Shown here piece by piece: positions 31,307 through 38,921 of a stretch of DNA of 64,000 nucleotides. Each line of letters begins with the position of its first letter. The stretch's first letter is position 1. The translations under genes were made by a program, and so were the position numbers. The stretch lies in the IMG/VR virus record IMGVR_UViG_3300015371_000025, positions 1 to 64,000 of that record. The stretch is one strand, 5' to 3'. Source of the stretch: a virus. The notes beneath the pieces were generated by a model. The model was not told the origin of the DNA and searched no databases. It worked only from the letters and a program-made list of their open reading frames with translations.

Positions 31307-31650
31307 ACGAGTGGCTCACCGAGTTCAACAGACAGGTGTTCATCGAGGGAGATGTAGTCCGCGTGCGCCTGCTCCGAACCAACTTCGAGCTTCGGTTCGA
31401 GATGCCGAACCGCGTGACCATTGACGGCATCAAAGAGCGCGAAGGCGCGGCCTACTCCGTCCCGATCCGCATGCGGCTCATCAACCGCAACAGCGAGAAG
31501 GATGTTCGCGGCTTCGATGGGCGCTACATCAACCCCTACTGGCTGCGGCGATTCGTCTTCGACCTCGCCAACGCCGTCGCGTGGATGGAACGCGAATGGG
31601 ACTTGATGTCGGAGGAGTACGTCCAGAAGGTCGAGAACCAAGAAATATAG
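31297..31650 (+). CDS. Hypothetical 117-aa protein
   Basis: GTG start inside the previous gene's last codons. Strand-rich, with Arg/Asn-rich central region. Ends in TAG at the start of the next TAGACA box. No family recognised. Confidence 0.65.
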   Translation: MGLNEWLTEFNRQVFIEGDVVRVRLLRTNFELRFEMPNRVTIDGIKEREGAAYSVPIRMRLINRNSEKDVRGFDGRYINPYWLRRFVFDLANAVAWMEREWDLMSEEYVQKVENQEI

Positions 31651-31674
31651 ACACGGACTACAGACTGTTGTAGT
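31648..31674 (+). promoter_or_regulatory. Promoter with Shine-Dalgarno leader
   Basis: TAGACA 31648-31653 and TGTAGT 31669-31674 (15-bp spacer), then a leader with AAGGGAG. Confidence 0.5.
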
Positions 31675-31703
31675 CTTCAATAACTCAACCAAGGGAGCCG
31701 ACA

Positions 31704-31772
31704 ATGTTCGGATTCATGATCGCGATGGCAGTGCTCTTCGAGACGCTGACCGTCCTGGGAGTCCTAAAGTGA
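31704..31772 (+). CDS. Possible 22-aa hydrophobic peptide
   Basis: ATG eight bases after AAGGGAG. 22 residues, nearly all hydrophobic, one Lys at the end; would be a membrane micropeptide. Its TGA overlaps the next GTG, so it may also be a leader for coupled translation. Confidence 0.45.
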   Translation: MFGFMIAMAVLFETLTVLGVLK

Positions 31773-32332
31773 TCTCAACGAAGCAGCAGGAACTCGTCGA
31801 CCTGGCAGTAGCCGTCGTCCAGGAGAACGCCGCTCTGGCAATCTCCGACCCGGACGACCGCTGGGGCCGCGAGTACATGGAGGCGTACGCAGTCACGTCC
31901 GTGCTGCGCGACCGGGGGCTCATCGATCACCCGGATCTGAGCAGCCGCGACTCGCACATCCGCGACCGAGGACGCAAGTCGCTCGAGGGCAGGGTCAAGC
32001 GCGCGCTCGACGCCGAGTGCTCGAAGCCGGACACGCGCCTCGTGCGGTGCTCATCGCTCGACACGCCGACCGGCGGCTACCCGCGCCTGAATGGCACGCG
32101 CCGGGGCCTCCACGGGCAGGCGGTGGGCTACACGACGCCCGAGTGCTTCGCCCTGGCCACGCGCGCCGTCGAGGCGGCGCAGAACCAGGCCGCGCGAGAG
32201 GCGGCCAAGATGGACGCGCTCCTCGAGCGCGCGAAGCGAGCAGGCATGCCGGAGCCGTTGAAGGCGTGGACGGATGGCGTCACGTTCGACCGCGACGCCT
32301 TCGAGACCATCATCAACAAGCTGGAGGTGTAG
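31769..32332 (+). CDS. Hypothetical 187-aa protein
   Basis: GTG start overlapping the micropeptide stop. Helical N-terminus; the middle has a basic segment and GTRRGLHGQAVGYTTPE. No family recognised. First of five coupled or abutting genes up to 33293. Confidence 0.7.
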   Translation: MISTKQQELVDLAVAVVQENAALAISDPDDRWGREYMEAYAVTSVLRDRGLIDHPDLSSRDSHIRDRGRKSLEGRVKRALDAECSKPDTRLVRCSSLDTPTGGYPRLNGTRRGLHGQAVGYTTPECFALATRAVEAAQNQAAREAAKMDALLERAKRAGMPEPLKAWTDGVTFDRDAFETIINKLEV

Positions 32333-32336
32333 ACAC

Positions 32337-32480
32337 ATGGAGACGTTTGACCTGGGCGACCTCGTGGACGAGATCTGCGATGTGCTCGACAACGCGGGCG
32401 CCGCCGAGCCGGTCAACTGGCCGACCATCTCGAACGCCGTCCTGACCGAGCTTCACGCTCGCGAGGAGCTGATCGGCTAG
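32337..32480 (+). CDS. Hypothetical 47-aa acidic protein
   Basis: ATG four bases after the previous stop, following TAGACAC. Acidic and helical. Its TAG overlaps the next GTG. Confidence 0.6.
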   Translation: METFDLGDLVDEICDVLDNAGAAEPVNWPTISNAVLTELHAREELIG

Positions 32481-32695
32481 TGCCCGAAACCGAGACCAAG
32501 CTGACCAAGGAGCAGGTCGACGAGCTGATCGAGCGCACGCTCCATATCGCTCGCGGCTCGATGCGCCGGTGGATCGGCGACCGCACGACACGTCAGTACG
32601 ACGCGGCCGATGGGGTGGCAGAGGGTGTCGCTCGCGGCATCCGCCACGCGACGCTCGAGATGGGCCTGCGCGACAAGACCGAGGAGGACATCTGA
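32480..32695 (+). CDS. Hypothetical 71-aa protein
   Basis: GTG in TAGTG overlap, with GCGAGGAG upstream. Helical, with RRWIGDRTTRQYDAADG in the middle. Ends in TGATG. Confidence 0.6.
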   Translation: MPETETKLTKEQVDELIERTLHIARGSMRRWIGDRTTRQYDAADGVAEGVARGIRHATLEMGLRDKTEEDI

Positions 32696-33039
32696 TGAGC
32701 AACTTGCAGGCACACATCATCAACGACGAGACCGGCGAGGAGGCCACGCTCGAGGAGCAGCTCGATGCTGCGCGCGAGCTGTGGGCCGAGGTCCAGCGCC
32801 TCACGATGGAGGCGTGGAAAATCACGCCGCAGTTCGTCCTCAGCCACGACCGCATGACGGTCCGGCGCCAGATGAAAAACGTCAATCTGGTCCAGGAGGG
32901 ATCGAGCAAGCTCGCCGCCACGTGCAGCGAGGCCCTTGGCTCACTCCGGCGCAACCGCAAGGCGCGCGAGGAGGGCTTGCAGTGGGCCTTCGAGACCGAC
33001 CAGGAGGCCGCCGAGATGGGCGCCAGGAGGGTCGCGTGA
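32695..33039 (+). CDS. Hypothetical helical 114-aa protein
   Basis: ATG in TGATG overlap with GAGGAGG upstream. Helical throughout, Glu/Arg-rich, coiled-coil-like. Overlaps the next GTG. Confidence 0.65.
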   Translation: MSNLQAHIINDETGEEATLEEQLDAARELWAEVQRLTMEAWKITPQFVLSHDRMTVRRQMKNVNLVQEGSSKLAATCSEALGSLRRNRKAREEGLQWAFETDQEAAEMGARRVA

Positions 33040-33293
33040 AGGTCAGAGTCGTAGCTACAGACAGCAACGGCATCGAGCACCGCATCGGCGTCTTCAACCA
33101 CGGCGTCGTCGTCGAGCACGACGCGATCATCGACACGGCGTCCAACGATGCCGTGCTGGTCCGCTGGCACCCGTCCGGCGTGTGGGTGTCGAAGGCGCAG
33201 GCTGACGAGGAGTACGGCTTCGAGCCTGGCCTGCGGACGATCCCATCGCCCGCGTTCAGGCGGGTGTTCATCCAGGGCGTGCCAGAGGGCTGA
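33036..33293 (+). CDS. Hypothetical 85-aa protein
   Basis: GTG overlapping the previous TGA with AGGAGGG upstream. Alternating strands, likely a small beta barrel. Last gene before a terminator. Confidence 0.65.
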   Translation: MKVRVVATDSNGIEHRIGVFNHGVVVEHDAIIDTASNDAVLVRWHPSGVWVSKAQADEEYGFEPGLRTIPSPAFRRVFIQGVPEG

Positions 33294-33304
33294 TCTGGAA
33301 AGCA

Positions 33305-33340
33305 GAGAGGGCCAGGGGGCTCGACTCCCCTGACCCTCTC
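33305..33340 (+). terminator. Hairpin terminator
   Basis: GAGAGGG plus AGGGG pair with CCCCT plus CCCTCTC, one internal mismatch, 8-9 base loop. Confidence 0.7.
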
Positions 33341-33428
33341 ACCCAGAACGAAAGGTCTGTCTCAACCGATCGAGCGCAAAGCGTACCATACGCAGGCAAG
33401 ATCCAGGACGAAAGGAATCAACACCTAC

Positions 33429-33830
33429 ATGGCTGACGAACTCACCGATCGCGAGAAGCTCCAGAAGATCCTGGAGGCCCTCAACATGCCGGAGTCGCAG
33501 TACGCCATCCAAGGCGACGCTGCGCGTGTCATCGCGGGGACACAGAGCGAAACCGACCACATGATGCTGGCCGTGTCTACAGCTCTGTGGTTCATGTTCT
33601 ACGAGTCGACCGAGGGCGGCCTGATCTGGGGCCTCTGGGTCCCCGAGCCCAACGACCCCGAGGAACTCTGCGACGCGCCCATCATCTACGTGAGCCTGCT
33701 CGACATCGAGATCCGCTGCACGTTCGGGGCGGGCACGCCGGACCACACCTGCGCCACAGAGATCGCCAAGGCCAAGATTGTCGACGGCTGGCCGATCGCC
33801 TTCGGCGACGCCATCGCGATCGGCGTCTGA
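33429..33830 (+). CDS. Hypothetical 133-aa protein
   Basis: Last rightward gene. Leader has two copies of the (G)AACGAAAGG / GGACGAAAGG motif (33346 and 33407). Acidic; Trp/Phe-rich middle. No family recognised. A bidirectional terminator follows. Confidence 0.7.
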   Translation: MADELTDREKLQKILEALNMPESQYAIQGDAARVIAGTQSETDHMMLAVSTALWFMFYESTEGGLIWGLWVPEPNDPEELCDAPIIYVSLLDIEIRCTFGAGTPDHTCATEIAKAKIVDGWPIAFGDAIAIGV

Positions 33831-33840
33831 GGGAGGGCAT

Positions 33841-33870
33841 AGAAAAGGCCCGCCGTAGCGGGCCGTTTCT
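33841..33870. terminator. Bidirectional terminator between converging operons
   Basis: GGCCCGC-CGTA-GCGGGCC (33847-33864), preceded by AAAA and followed by GTTT, so it has a T run on both strands. Rightward genes end at 33830, leftward genes at 33914. Confidence 0.8.
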
Positions 33871-33913
33871 GGGGAGAAGCGGGGCGGCGGGGGTGACCGC
33901 CCCGCCCTCCTCC

Positions 33914-34168
33914 TCAGTAGCGCTTGTCGGCGCTGGGACCGATGCCGAGCGTGGGGTTCCGCTTGCCCTGGAGCGAGAGGACACGCGGGTTGGTGACCCG
34001 GACGCTCGAGCCCCTGATGAGGTCCACGTCGCGGGTCGCTCGCGGTCGCGGGACGATGCGGCCGTCCGGCAGCTCCGTTCCGGCCCTGACACCACGGCCG
34101 GTCGGTCGGTACGTCGACATGCTCCCGCCATCCGACAGGAACGTGCTGATCTTGCCTCGCGTCGCCAT
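33914..34168 (-). CDS. Hypothetical 84-aa protein, last gene of leftward block
   Basis: Start set at the ATG after ACAGGAGGCGAT, an excellent ribosome site. Basic, Gly/Arg/Pro-rich and probably poorly structured. A GGGTAAGATC-type motif lies 36-46 bp upstream of the ATG. Possibly a minor virion protein; no family recognised. Confidence 0.65.
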   Translation of the reverse strand: MATRGKISTFLSDGGSMSTYRPTGRGVRAGTELPDGRIVPRPRATRDVDLIRGSSVRVTNPRVLSLQGKRNPTLGIGPSADKRY

Positions 34169-34240
34169 ATCGCCTCCTGTGTTGGGTCCGATCGGTAAAG
34201 CGCGCCCTTGGATCTTACCCAATCCGGGCGCCTACGCAAC

Positions 34241-34423
34241 CTAGGCGTCCACGATGTCCTCGAGCTGGTGGACCAGCAACATGAAGCCCCCACCGCGCAC
34301 GAGCTGGAAGGCTAGCCCGGCCTGCACATCCTCACGCCACCGCTCGGTGCTGACGTTGTACCTCTGATCAGCTACAAGCCGAAGAGAGATACGCCCGCCA
34401 GCCATCTCCACGATGGTGTGCAT
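34241..34423 (-). CDS. Hypothetical 60-aa protein
   Basis: ATG preceded by TAGCTACAC, in which the TAG ends the upstream gene. Strand-rich. No family recognised. Confidence 0.6.
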   Translation of the reverse strand: MHTIVEMAGGRISLRLVADQRYNVSTERWREDVQAGLAFQLVRGGGFMLLVHQLEDIVDA

Positions 34424-34429
34424 GTGTAG

Positions 34430-34711
34430 CTAGAAGTCGGACTCCCCGAGGTACTCGGCCTCGGGCTGAATCGGGAAACCGCCGCCGGAGTTGGCGGGGA
34501 AGATGCCGTTGACCGTCCTGCGGCTCGGGCGGAGCAGCGGGACTCCGGGCGTGCCGTCGACACCAGGACCGGGCTGCCCCGCACGAAGCGGCTTGCGGTC
34601 CCGGAAGCCAGGTGCAGACGGGTGTCCCGAGGCCAGCTCGTGCGCCGTCATCGCGGGGATGACGCCGTAGTCGATCTGAGTCCACGGGGACTTGAGCCCG
34701 GAGCCAGCCAC
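34430..34711 (-). CDS. Hypothetical Pro/Gly-rich 93-aa protein
   Basis: GTG start directly after the previous TAG. Rich in Pro, Gly and Arg with little predicted structure; such proteins are often minor virion components. No family recognised. Confidence 0.55.
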   Translation of the reverse strand: MAGSGLKSPWTQIDYGVIPAMTAHELASGHPSAPGFRDRKPLRAGQPGPGVDGTPGVPLLRPSRRTVNGIFPANSGGGFPIQPEAEYLGESDF

Positions 34712-34840
34712 CTAGAACACCTTCTTCGGGACGCTCGGGAGGAAGATGGTCTTCTTCTTCGACTTCGAGAACGTCGGCTGCTTGAGCGTGCCGTGCCCGT
34801 TGCCGAAGCCCGGCGCATTGCTTCTGCGGTTGCCGCTCAC
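34712..34840 (-). CDS. Hypothetical basic 42-aa peptide
   Basis: GTG overlaps the previous TGA with CAGGAGG upstream. Lys/Ser/Gly-rich (SKSKKKT). Function unknown. Confidence 0.55.
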   Translation of the reverse strand: MSGNRRSNAPGFGNGHGTLKQPTFSKSKKKTIFLPSVPKKVF

Positions 34841-35067
34841 TGCGCACCTCCTGACGGGCCGTCGCCGGTGGCCGAGGAGTCACCCTCGCCGCCGTCCGGG
34901 CCGATATTCGATCCGTCGCCGCCACCCTCCGTGGGAGTGGTACCAGCAACGCCGGTCGAGGTCGTGTCGCCGGTCGTGGTGCCGGACGTGTCGACGCCCG
35001 TGACGGGCTCCTCCTCGTCGGGCTTGCGGCCGGGCGTCTCGCCCTCGTACTGCTTCTCTTCGTCCAC
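34837..35067 (-). CDS. Acidic Gly/Thr-rich 76-aa protein
   Basis: ATG after AAAGGAGCGTCGTGG. Low-complexity Glu, Gly, Thr, Asp and Pro throughout, so intrinsically disordered. Immediately upstream is a GGGTAAGATC motif. Function unknown. Confidence 0.6.
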   Translation of the reverse strand: MDEEKQYEGETPGRKPDEEEPVTGVDTSGTTTGDTTSTGVAGTTPTEGGGDGSNIGPDGGEGDSSATGDGPSGGAQ

Positions 35068-35099
35068 GACGCTCCTTTCAGATCAGGGACACCCGGATC

Positions 35100-35366
35100 T
35101 TACCCGGATGTCGTCATCTCCACGAGGTCGGGCTGCGGGTCAACGTACTCGCCGGGGCGCGGGACGCGCATGAGGGTCACGCCGTCGATCTCCGTGTTGC
35201 CGTCGTCGTCCCGCACAACGAGCACCGGCGCGAGCCAGGGGGGCGGTTCGTCCAGGTCGTAGATCACGATCGCGCCGTCGATGATGGCCCATCCCTCAGA
35301 CCAGTTGCCGACATCCTCGTGGTCCTTGGTGGCCATGATCTGCTGGAGCCTGCCGCTAGGAATCAT
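35100..35366 (-). CDS. Hypothetical 88-aa protein
   Basis: ATG after CACAGGAGATCTAA-type leader. Acidic, alternating strands, Trp/Pro-rich middle; small beta fold likely. No family recognised. Confidence 0.65.
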   Translation of the reverse strand: MIPSGRLQQIMATKDHEDVGNWSEGWAIIDGAIVIYDLDEPPPWLAPVLVVRDDDGNTEIDGVTLMRVPRPGEYVDPQPDLVEMTTSG

Positions 35367-35388
35367 TTAGATCTCCTGTGTGTAGTAG

Positions 35389-35577
35389 TTACTTCTTGCG
35401 ACGACGCTTGTTGCGCTTCCGGGCGGCGGCCGACTTCTTGGCCATGCCCTTCTTGCCGTACTTCTTGATGCCTGCCGAGGCCGCGATCTTGGTCGCCGAG
35501 CTGTGGCTGTAGCCCTTGCGCTTGAGCTTGGACCGCATCTTCGAGAAGTTGCTCTGCTTCCGCTTCCGCTTGGCCAT
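35389..35577 (-). CDS. Very basic 62-aa protein
   Basis: ATG after GAGGTCGGTC. Over 40% Lys/Arg, ending in KRNKRRRKK. Probable nucleic-acid-binding protein, perhaps packaged with the DNA. The neighbour at 35590 is of the same character. Confidence 0.65.
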   Translation of the reverse strand: MAKRKRKQSNFSKMRSKLKRKGYSHSSATKIAASAGIKKYGKKGMAKKSAAARKRNKRRRKK

Positions 35578-35589
35578 GACCGACCTCCT

Positions 35590-35727
35590 CTACTTCTTCT
35601 TCTTGCGCTTCCCCCAGCGAGCCCACGCGGCCTTCCTCGAGCCCGCTGCTGACTTCTTGTGGCTGATGCGCTTGTGGCCCTTCCGGGCAGCCCTGCTCTT
35701 CGGGGCGCCCTTCTTCCGATTAGCCAT
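35590..35727 (-). CDS. Very basic 45-aa protein
   Basis: ATG overlaps the stop of the upstream gene; CTAGGAGAATCAG gives the ribosome site. Lys/Arg/Ala-rich, ending GKRKKKK. Resembles the 62-aa neighbour in composition; the two may be a duplicated pair of DNA-condensing peptides. Confidence 0.6.
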   Translation of the reverse strand: MANRKKGAPKSRAARKGHKRISHKKSAAGSRKAAWARWGKRKKKK

Positions 35728-35917
35728 CTGATTCTCCTAGCCTGGTCAAGTCCTCGAACACGACCTGCTGAGCATGCTCCTCGGCTGCGCTCAGCTCGGT
35801 ACCGTACTCGTCGAGCGCGTCGACTCGTGCATCGTTGTAGCGCTCGACCTCCTCAACAATGCCGAGCCCGAACTTGGACTCGATCTCGTTGCGGACGATG
35901 CGATTGGTCCTCACCAT
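35720..35917 (-). CDS. Hypothetical helical 65-aa protein
   Basis: Start at the ATG in TGATG after GAGGAGCAC. Acidic, helical. No family recognised. Confidence 0.6.
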   Translation of the reverse strand: MVRTNRIVRNEIESKFGLGIVEEVERYNDARVDALDEYGTELSAAEEHAQQVVFEDLTRLGESDG

Positions 35918-36108
35918 CAGTGCTCCTCGGGCGGACCCCACAGGGGCACGTTGTCTGCCACGCGTCCGATCTGGAAGGCAACCTCCAGGAGCGCATGAAC
36001 AATCGCTACTCCCACAGCCACCTCTGCCGTGTCGTACGACTTCTGCTCAGCAGCCACCTTCGCAGCCTTGAGCGCCTTGCGCTTGTTCGGCGAAACCGTA
36101 CGCGTCAT
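35917..36108 (-). CDS. Hypothetical 63-aa protein
   Basis: ATG after AGGAGAAATCGA, overlapping the previous TGA. Basic N-terminal third, then a hydrophobic helix (about 33-50) that could be membrane-associated. No family recognised. Confidence 0.6.
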   Translation of the reverse strand: MTRTVSPNKRKALKAAKVAAEQKSYDTAEVAVGVAIVHALLEVAFQIGRVADNVPLWGPPEEH

Positions 36109-36284
36109 TCGATTTCTCCTATCTCTACCTCTACACGGTGACCTTCCGCGCAGACCATGAATGTTGGACCAGGCACCCACTGGTCGCCGGTGAACTTCAT
36201 CCAACGCGTTTCCACGCGCTGCACCGGCGTGCCGCACTGATGACACGGCGGCGAAGCCAGCTCGATCAGCTCGGCCCTGTTCAT
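36105..36284 (-). CDS. Hypothetical 59-aa protein with CxxC
   Basis: CHQCG at residues 14-18 and a Cys with a nearby His about 30 residues later (MVCAEGH) could form a zinc site. Coupled to the next gene by ATGA. Function unknown. Confidence 0.6.
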   Translation of the reverse strand: MNRAELIELASPPCHQCGTPVQRVETRWMKFTGDQWVPGPTFMVCAEGHRVEVEIGEIE

Positions 36285-36317
36285 AGCCGCCCCTTGCGAT
36301 TCATCGCTCGTCGCCTC

Positions 36318-36710
36318 CTACTCCGAGCCCTCACGCAGTAGCGCCGGGATCCTCGCCGTACGCCTCTTGATCTCTGCGCGGTCGGGCTCAATGAAGCGGC
36401 CTCCTTGTTCGGTTCGACCGGCGATCCAGTCACCGGCCCGCTGCACGATGAAGATCTCGCCGTCCACGTCGATCGCCATGACCGGCTCCTGCTCGCCCCG
36501 GCAGTGGCGCTGGATCTCACGAAGGTGGCCCTTCTCGACGCGGAAGCTCTGTGCCTGTGTGTGCTTACAGCTCACGAGCACTGAGGCATCGCCGAGATCC
36601 ATCTTGGCGTGCCACTGGTTGCCACTGCCCCGCGTGGGCTTGACCCCGAGCACGGCGCCGAAGCGCCCCTCGAAGTCGTAGCCCTCTTCCTGTGCGGTCT
36701 TCTTCTTCAC
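36318..36710 (-). CDS. PD-(D/E)XK resolvase-like nuclease
   Basis: 130 aa. GYDFEGRFGAVLG (10-22) provides the N-terminal Glu; AKMDLGDASVLVSCKHT (35-51) gives the Asp and the SxK version of the catalytic (D/E)xK motif. Size and motif order fit Holliday-junction resolvase or VRR-type nucleases. Would act on branched phage DNA before packaging; a second resolvase (RuvC type) lies at 51867. Confidence 0.6.
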   Translation of the reverse strand: MKKKTAQEEGYDFEGRFGAVLGVKPTRGSGNQWHAKMDLGDASVLVSCKHTQAQSFRVEKGHLREIQRHCRGEQEPVMAIDVDGEIFIVQRAGDWIAGRTEQGGRFIEPDRAEIKRRTARIPALLREGSE

Positions 36711-36717
36711 GCTACCT

Positions 36718-37125
36718 CTATCTGTTGCAAGCCTCGAGACCTCGCGCGGCCAACACGCGGTAGCCCTTCGAGGCGGGATGGATCCCGTCGAGCCGCTTGA
36801 CGGAGCCCCACGGGATGAGATGCAGGCGCCGGTCGTGCGAGGCTCTCAGCTCGAGCACGCGGTTGAACTCCGGGCGCTTCGGGACACGGAGCCAGGCCAC
36901 GCACGTGCGTCCCTGCATGACCTGGCGAACAACCGACCGAAAGTGGGCCACGGTGCGAGGATCATCGTTGGCCCCGAGGCTCACGATCAGCCGACCATCG
37001 GCATGAGCCAGTATCCGATGAAGACCGACGCCGCTTGACCGACCAACAGCAGCGTCAGTCTTGTGTGCAACATGTACCTGTTGGGAGATGCCAACAGCAA
37101 GACTATCTCCGGCGACTAGCAGCAA
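36718..37125 (-). CDS. SGNH/GDSL-family hydrolase
   Basis: 135 aa, probable TTG start. VAGDSLAVG carries the block I nucleophile Ser (about residue 8), VSLGANDD the block III GxND (about 48-55), and DGIHPAS the block V DxxH (about 113-119), so all catalytic blocks are present in a small protein. Family members remove acyl groups; in a phage lysis region a cell-envelope or polysaccharide esterase is likely. No signal peptide. Confidence 0.7.
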   Translation of the reverse strand: MLLVAGDSLAVGISQQVHVAHKTDAAVGRSSGVGLHRILAHADGRLIVSLGANDDPRTVAHFRSVVRQVMQGRTCVAWLRVPKRPEFNRVLELRASHDRRLHLIPWGSVKRLDGIHPASKGYRVLAARGLEACNR

Positions 37126-37219
37126 GGCTACGTCGCTCGATCTCCCTGCGAATGTACTCGCGGATGCAAAGGAGGCACCCGCACCCCCGATCGAATCCCC
37201 GACACGGAGCTTTGTCCAT
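37103..37219 (-). CDS. Possible Cys-rich 38-aa protein
   Basis: ATG after CAAGGAGAGCGCTG. Contains Cys at about 6, 13, 15 and 18 (CGCLLC), and a basic helix, so a small zinc motif is plausible. It overlaps the 96-aa frame for most of its length; one of the two may be spurious, or they truly overlap. Confidence 0.4.
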   Translation of the reverse strand: MDKAPCRGFDRGCGCLLCIREYIRREIERRSLAASRRR

Positions 37220-37418
37220 CAGCGCTCTCCTTGCTGGACTCGGCCGAGATCTGCTGCGACTCGCCTGTGCAGCAGCTCTCTAGCACTTGACGACAGTGCC
37301 CGCACTGGACGTGCCCGGCGACCTTGACGGGGTGCTGTAGCCAGCCGCAGTGAGGACATACCTCGGCAGGGATTCCCGCGTACTCCTTGGTCCTAACGCC
37401 CGCCCACGAACCCCTCAT
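37128..37418 (-). CDS. Zinc-ribbon protein, 96 aa
   Basis: ATG overlaps the previous TGA. CPHCG (about 21-25) and CGHC (about 39-42) make a clear zinc ribbon. The last 40 residues are Ser-rich and overlap another frame. Function unknown. Confidence 0.55.
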   Translation of the reverse strand: MRGSWAGVRTKEYAGIPAEVCPHCGWLQHPVKVAGHVQCGHCRQVLESCCTGESQQISAESSKESADGQSSVSGIRSGVRVPPLHPRVHSQGDRAT

Positions 37419-37624
37419 TTCTTCGCCACCGCTGCGTGGGCATCGGCTGCGGCGAAGATGGCCGCCATAGCTCGAGCGCGCTGATTGCTCGAGCGAGCCA
37501 GGAACGTCCCCTGAGCTGTCGTGATCTCGACAGCCGCAATCATGCCGGGAACAGCTACAGGGAGGTTCTTGCCCTGCTTGGCGGTAGCAAAGAACGCGAT
37601 GACTTCTCGAGTCTCTGTAGACAT
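37415..37624 (-). CDS. Hypothetical 69-aa protein
   Basis: ATG shortly after the upstream stop, following TCTACAG-type bases on the coding strand. Ala-rich, strand-helix plan. No family recognised. Confidence 0.6.
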   Translation of the reverse strand: MSTETREVIAFFATAKQGKNLPVAVPGMIAAVEITTAQGTFLARSSNQRARAMAAIFAAADAHAAVAKK

Positions 37625-37628
37625 AGCG

Positions 37629-38420
37629 CTAGAGAGTCGAGAGGAACTGCTGGAGCTGGTCGATCGCGTACCCTTGCGGAGTCTTTCCTGATGTACGTAG
37701 GTAATCAGGGTTGACGAAGGCGTATGCCTCGTCCACGTAGGTGTCCCACCATCGCCACGTGTAGCGCTGCCGCTGGCCCCAGGTGACCACCTGGCCGCCG
37801 TTCTTGTCGTAGGCGGGGGTCCACATAGCGTGGCCGCCCCACGAGCCGAACCTGTCGAGCCGGGCGTCGCCAGTCAGGTCCCAGACAGAACGACCGATCT
37901 GCTGAGCTGCGGCGTTCGGCAGGCCCGCTCCGATGTAGAGCCCGCCGAAGAGGTACGAAGCCAACCGCACCTCGTCGTGGTCCTTCGGGTCGACGGCAGC
38001 GAAGCCAAGGATTTTGTGGGCCTGGCCGTTCTTCTGACGGCCGACGCCGACCTTGCGGAAGTAGTTCGCGCCGTCGAGCAGGTAGATCCCGTTGTCGTTC
38101 TCGCCGGTCTCGGGGTTGTAGCCCGAGATCGCTGAGTAGGCACGCACGATGTCGTCATCGGTGAGCTGGATCTCGCGCTGCTGAGATGAGCGCTCGAGCC
38201 CCACGGTCTCGTGCCCGAAGCTCGCCACGCCACAGTCCCCAATATCGTTGTTCTTGAACACCGGGAACGTCGTCTGCGTGTGGGCGATGTCGTGGAGCCT
38301 TGGAACGGTCGGCAGCTTCGGAGGCAGGATCGCCTTCACTGCCAGGGTGCGCCGATCGTGAACGACGCCGAGCTTCTTGCCCAATTTGAGATTCGGAGCG
38401 TCATGATCTGTGTAGGTCAT
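37629..38420 (-). CDS. Papain-like (C39-type) cysteine peptidase
   Basis: 263 aa. ATG chosen because it overlaps the TGA of the transglycosylase gene. NNDIGDCGVASFGHE supplies the Cys, WGGHAMWTPAY the His, and VTWG the following strand, as in papain-fold peptidases. Sits in the lysis cluster, so peptidoglycan cross-link cleavage or protein processing is plausible. No signal peptide. Confidence 0.65.
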   Translation of the reverse strand: MTYTDHDAPNLKLGKKLGVVHDRRTLAVKAILPPKLPTVPRLHDIAHTQTTFPVFKNNDIGDCGVASFGHETVGLERSSQQREIQLTDDDIVRAYSAISGYNPETGENDNGIYLLDGANYFRKVGVGRQKNGQAHKILGFAAVDPKDHDEVRLASYLFGGLYIGAGLPNAAAQQIGRSVWDLTGDARLDRFGSWGGHAMWTPAYDKNGGQVVTWGQRQRYTWRWWDTYVDEAYAFVNPDYLRTSGKTPQGYAIDQLQQFLSTL

Positions 38421-38917
38421 CGAGTGAACCGCCCGTGCCACTTGGTTGCCCTGGCGCGCAGCTCGCGGCTGTAGGCCACGGCCGCCGGTCCGGCGCCGTT
38501 ATACCGGCGACAGCCGTCGACATAGCCGTGGTCGCGGATGAGAGCTGCGAGCGTCTGGAACGCCACACTCGCGTTGTGCTCGGTCTTCCAGCAGCCGCCA
38601 CGCCGATCAGCGAGATCCTGAGTCTCCCACCACGTCAACTGGAAGACGCCGACGCCCTGCATCCTGCGGTTGCCCGACGCGCGGCGCCGAGCCTTGTAGA
38701 TGAGGTACTTCGCCCGCGTGACCGTGCCCCAGCCCACGCAGATCGTCGGATCGTGCCCGAAGACGTTGTGGAAGGCCGACTCCTGCTCGGCAAGCGCGAA
38801 GGCGAGCGAGATGGGGAGCTTCCACCGGCGAGCTTGATCGATGATGACCCGAGCGATGCCCTCCCGGCACCCGTGCGCTCGGGCGATTGCGATGTATGTC
38901 TCGTCGACTGTAGTCAT
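38417..38917 (-). CDS. Lytic transglycosylase-like endolysin
   Basis: 166 aa. ALAEQESAFHNVFGHD (about 42-57) carries the catalytic Glu of SLT/goose-lysozyme-type domains, and GVGVFQLTWWE is the matching glycan-binding strand. Would cut the glycan backbone of peptidoglycan. Follows holin and M15 peptidase in transcription order. Confidence 0.75.
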   Translation of the reverse strand: MTTVDETYIAIARAHGCREGIARVIIDQARRWKLPISLAFALAEQESAFHNVFGHDPTICVGWGTVTRAKYLIYKARRRASGNRRMQGVGVFQLTWWETQDLADRRGGCWKTEHNASVAFQTLAALIRDHGYVDGCRRYNGAGPAAVAYSRELRARATKWHGRFTR

Positions 38918-38921
38918 GTAG

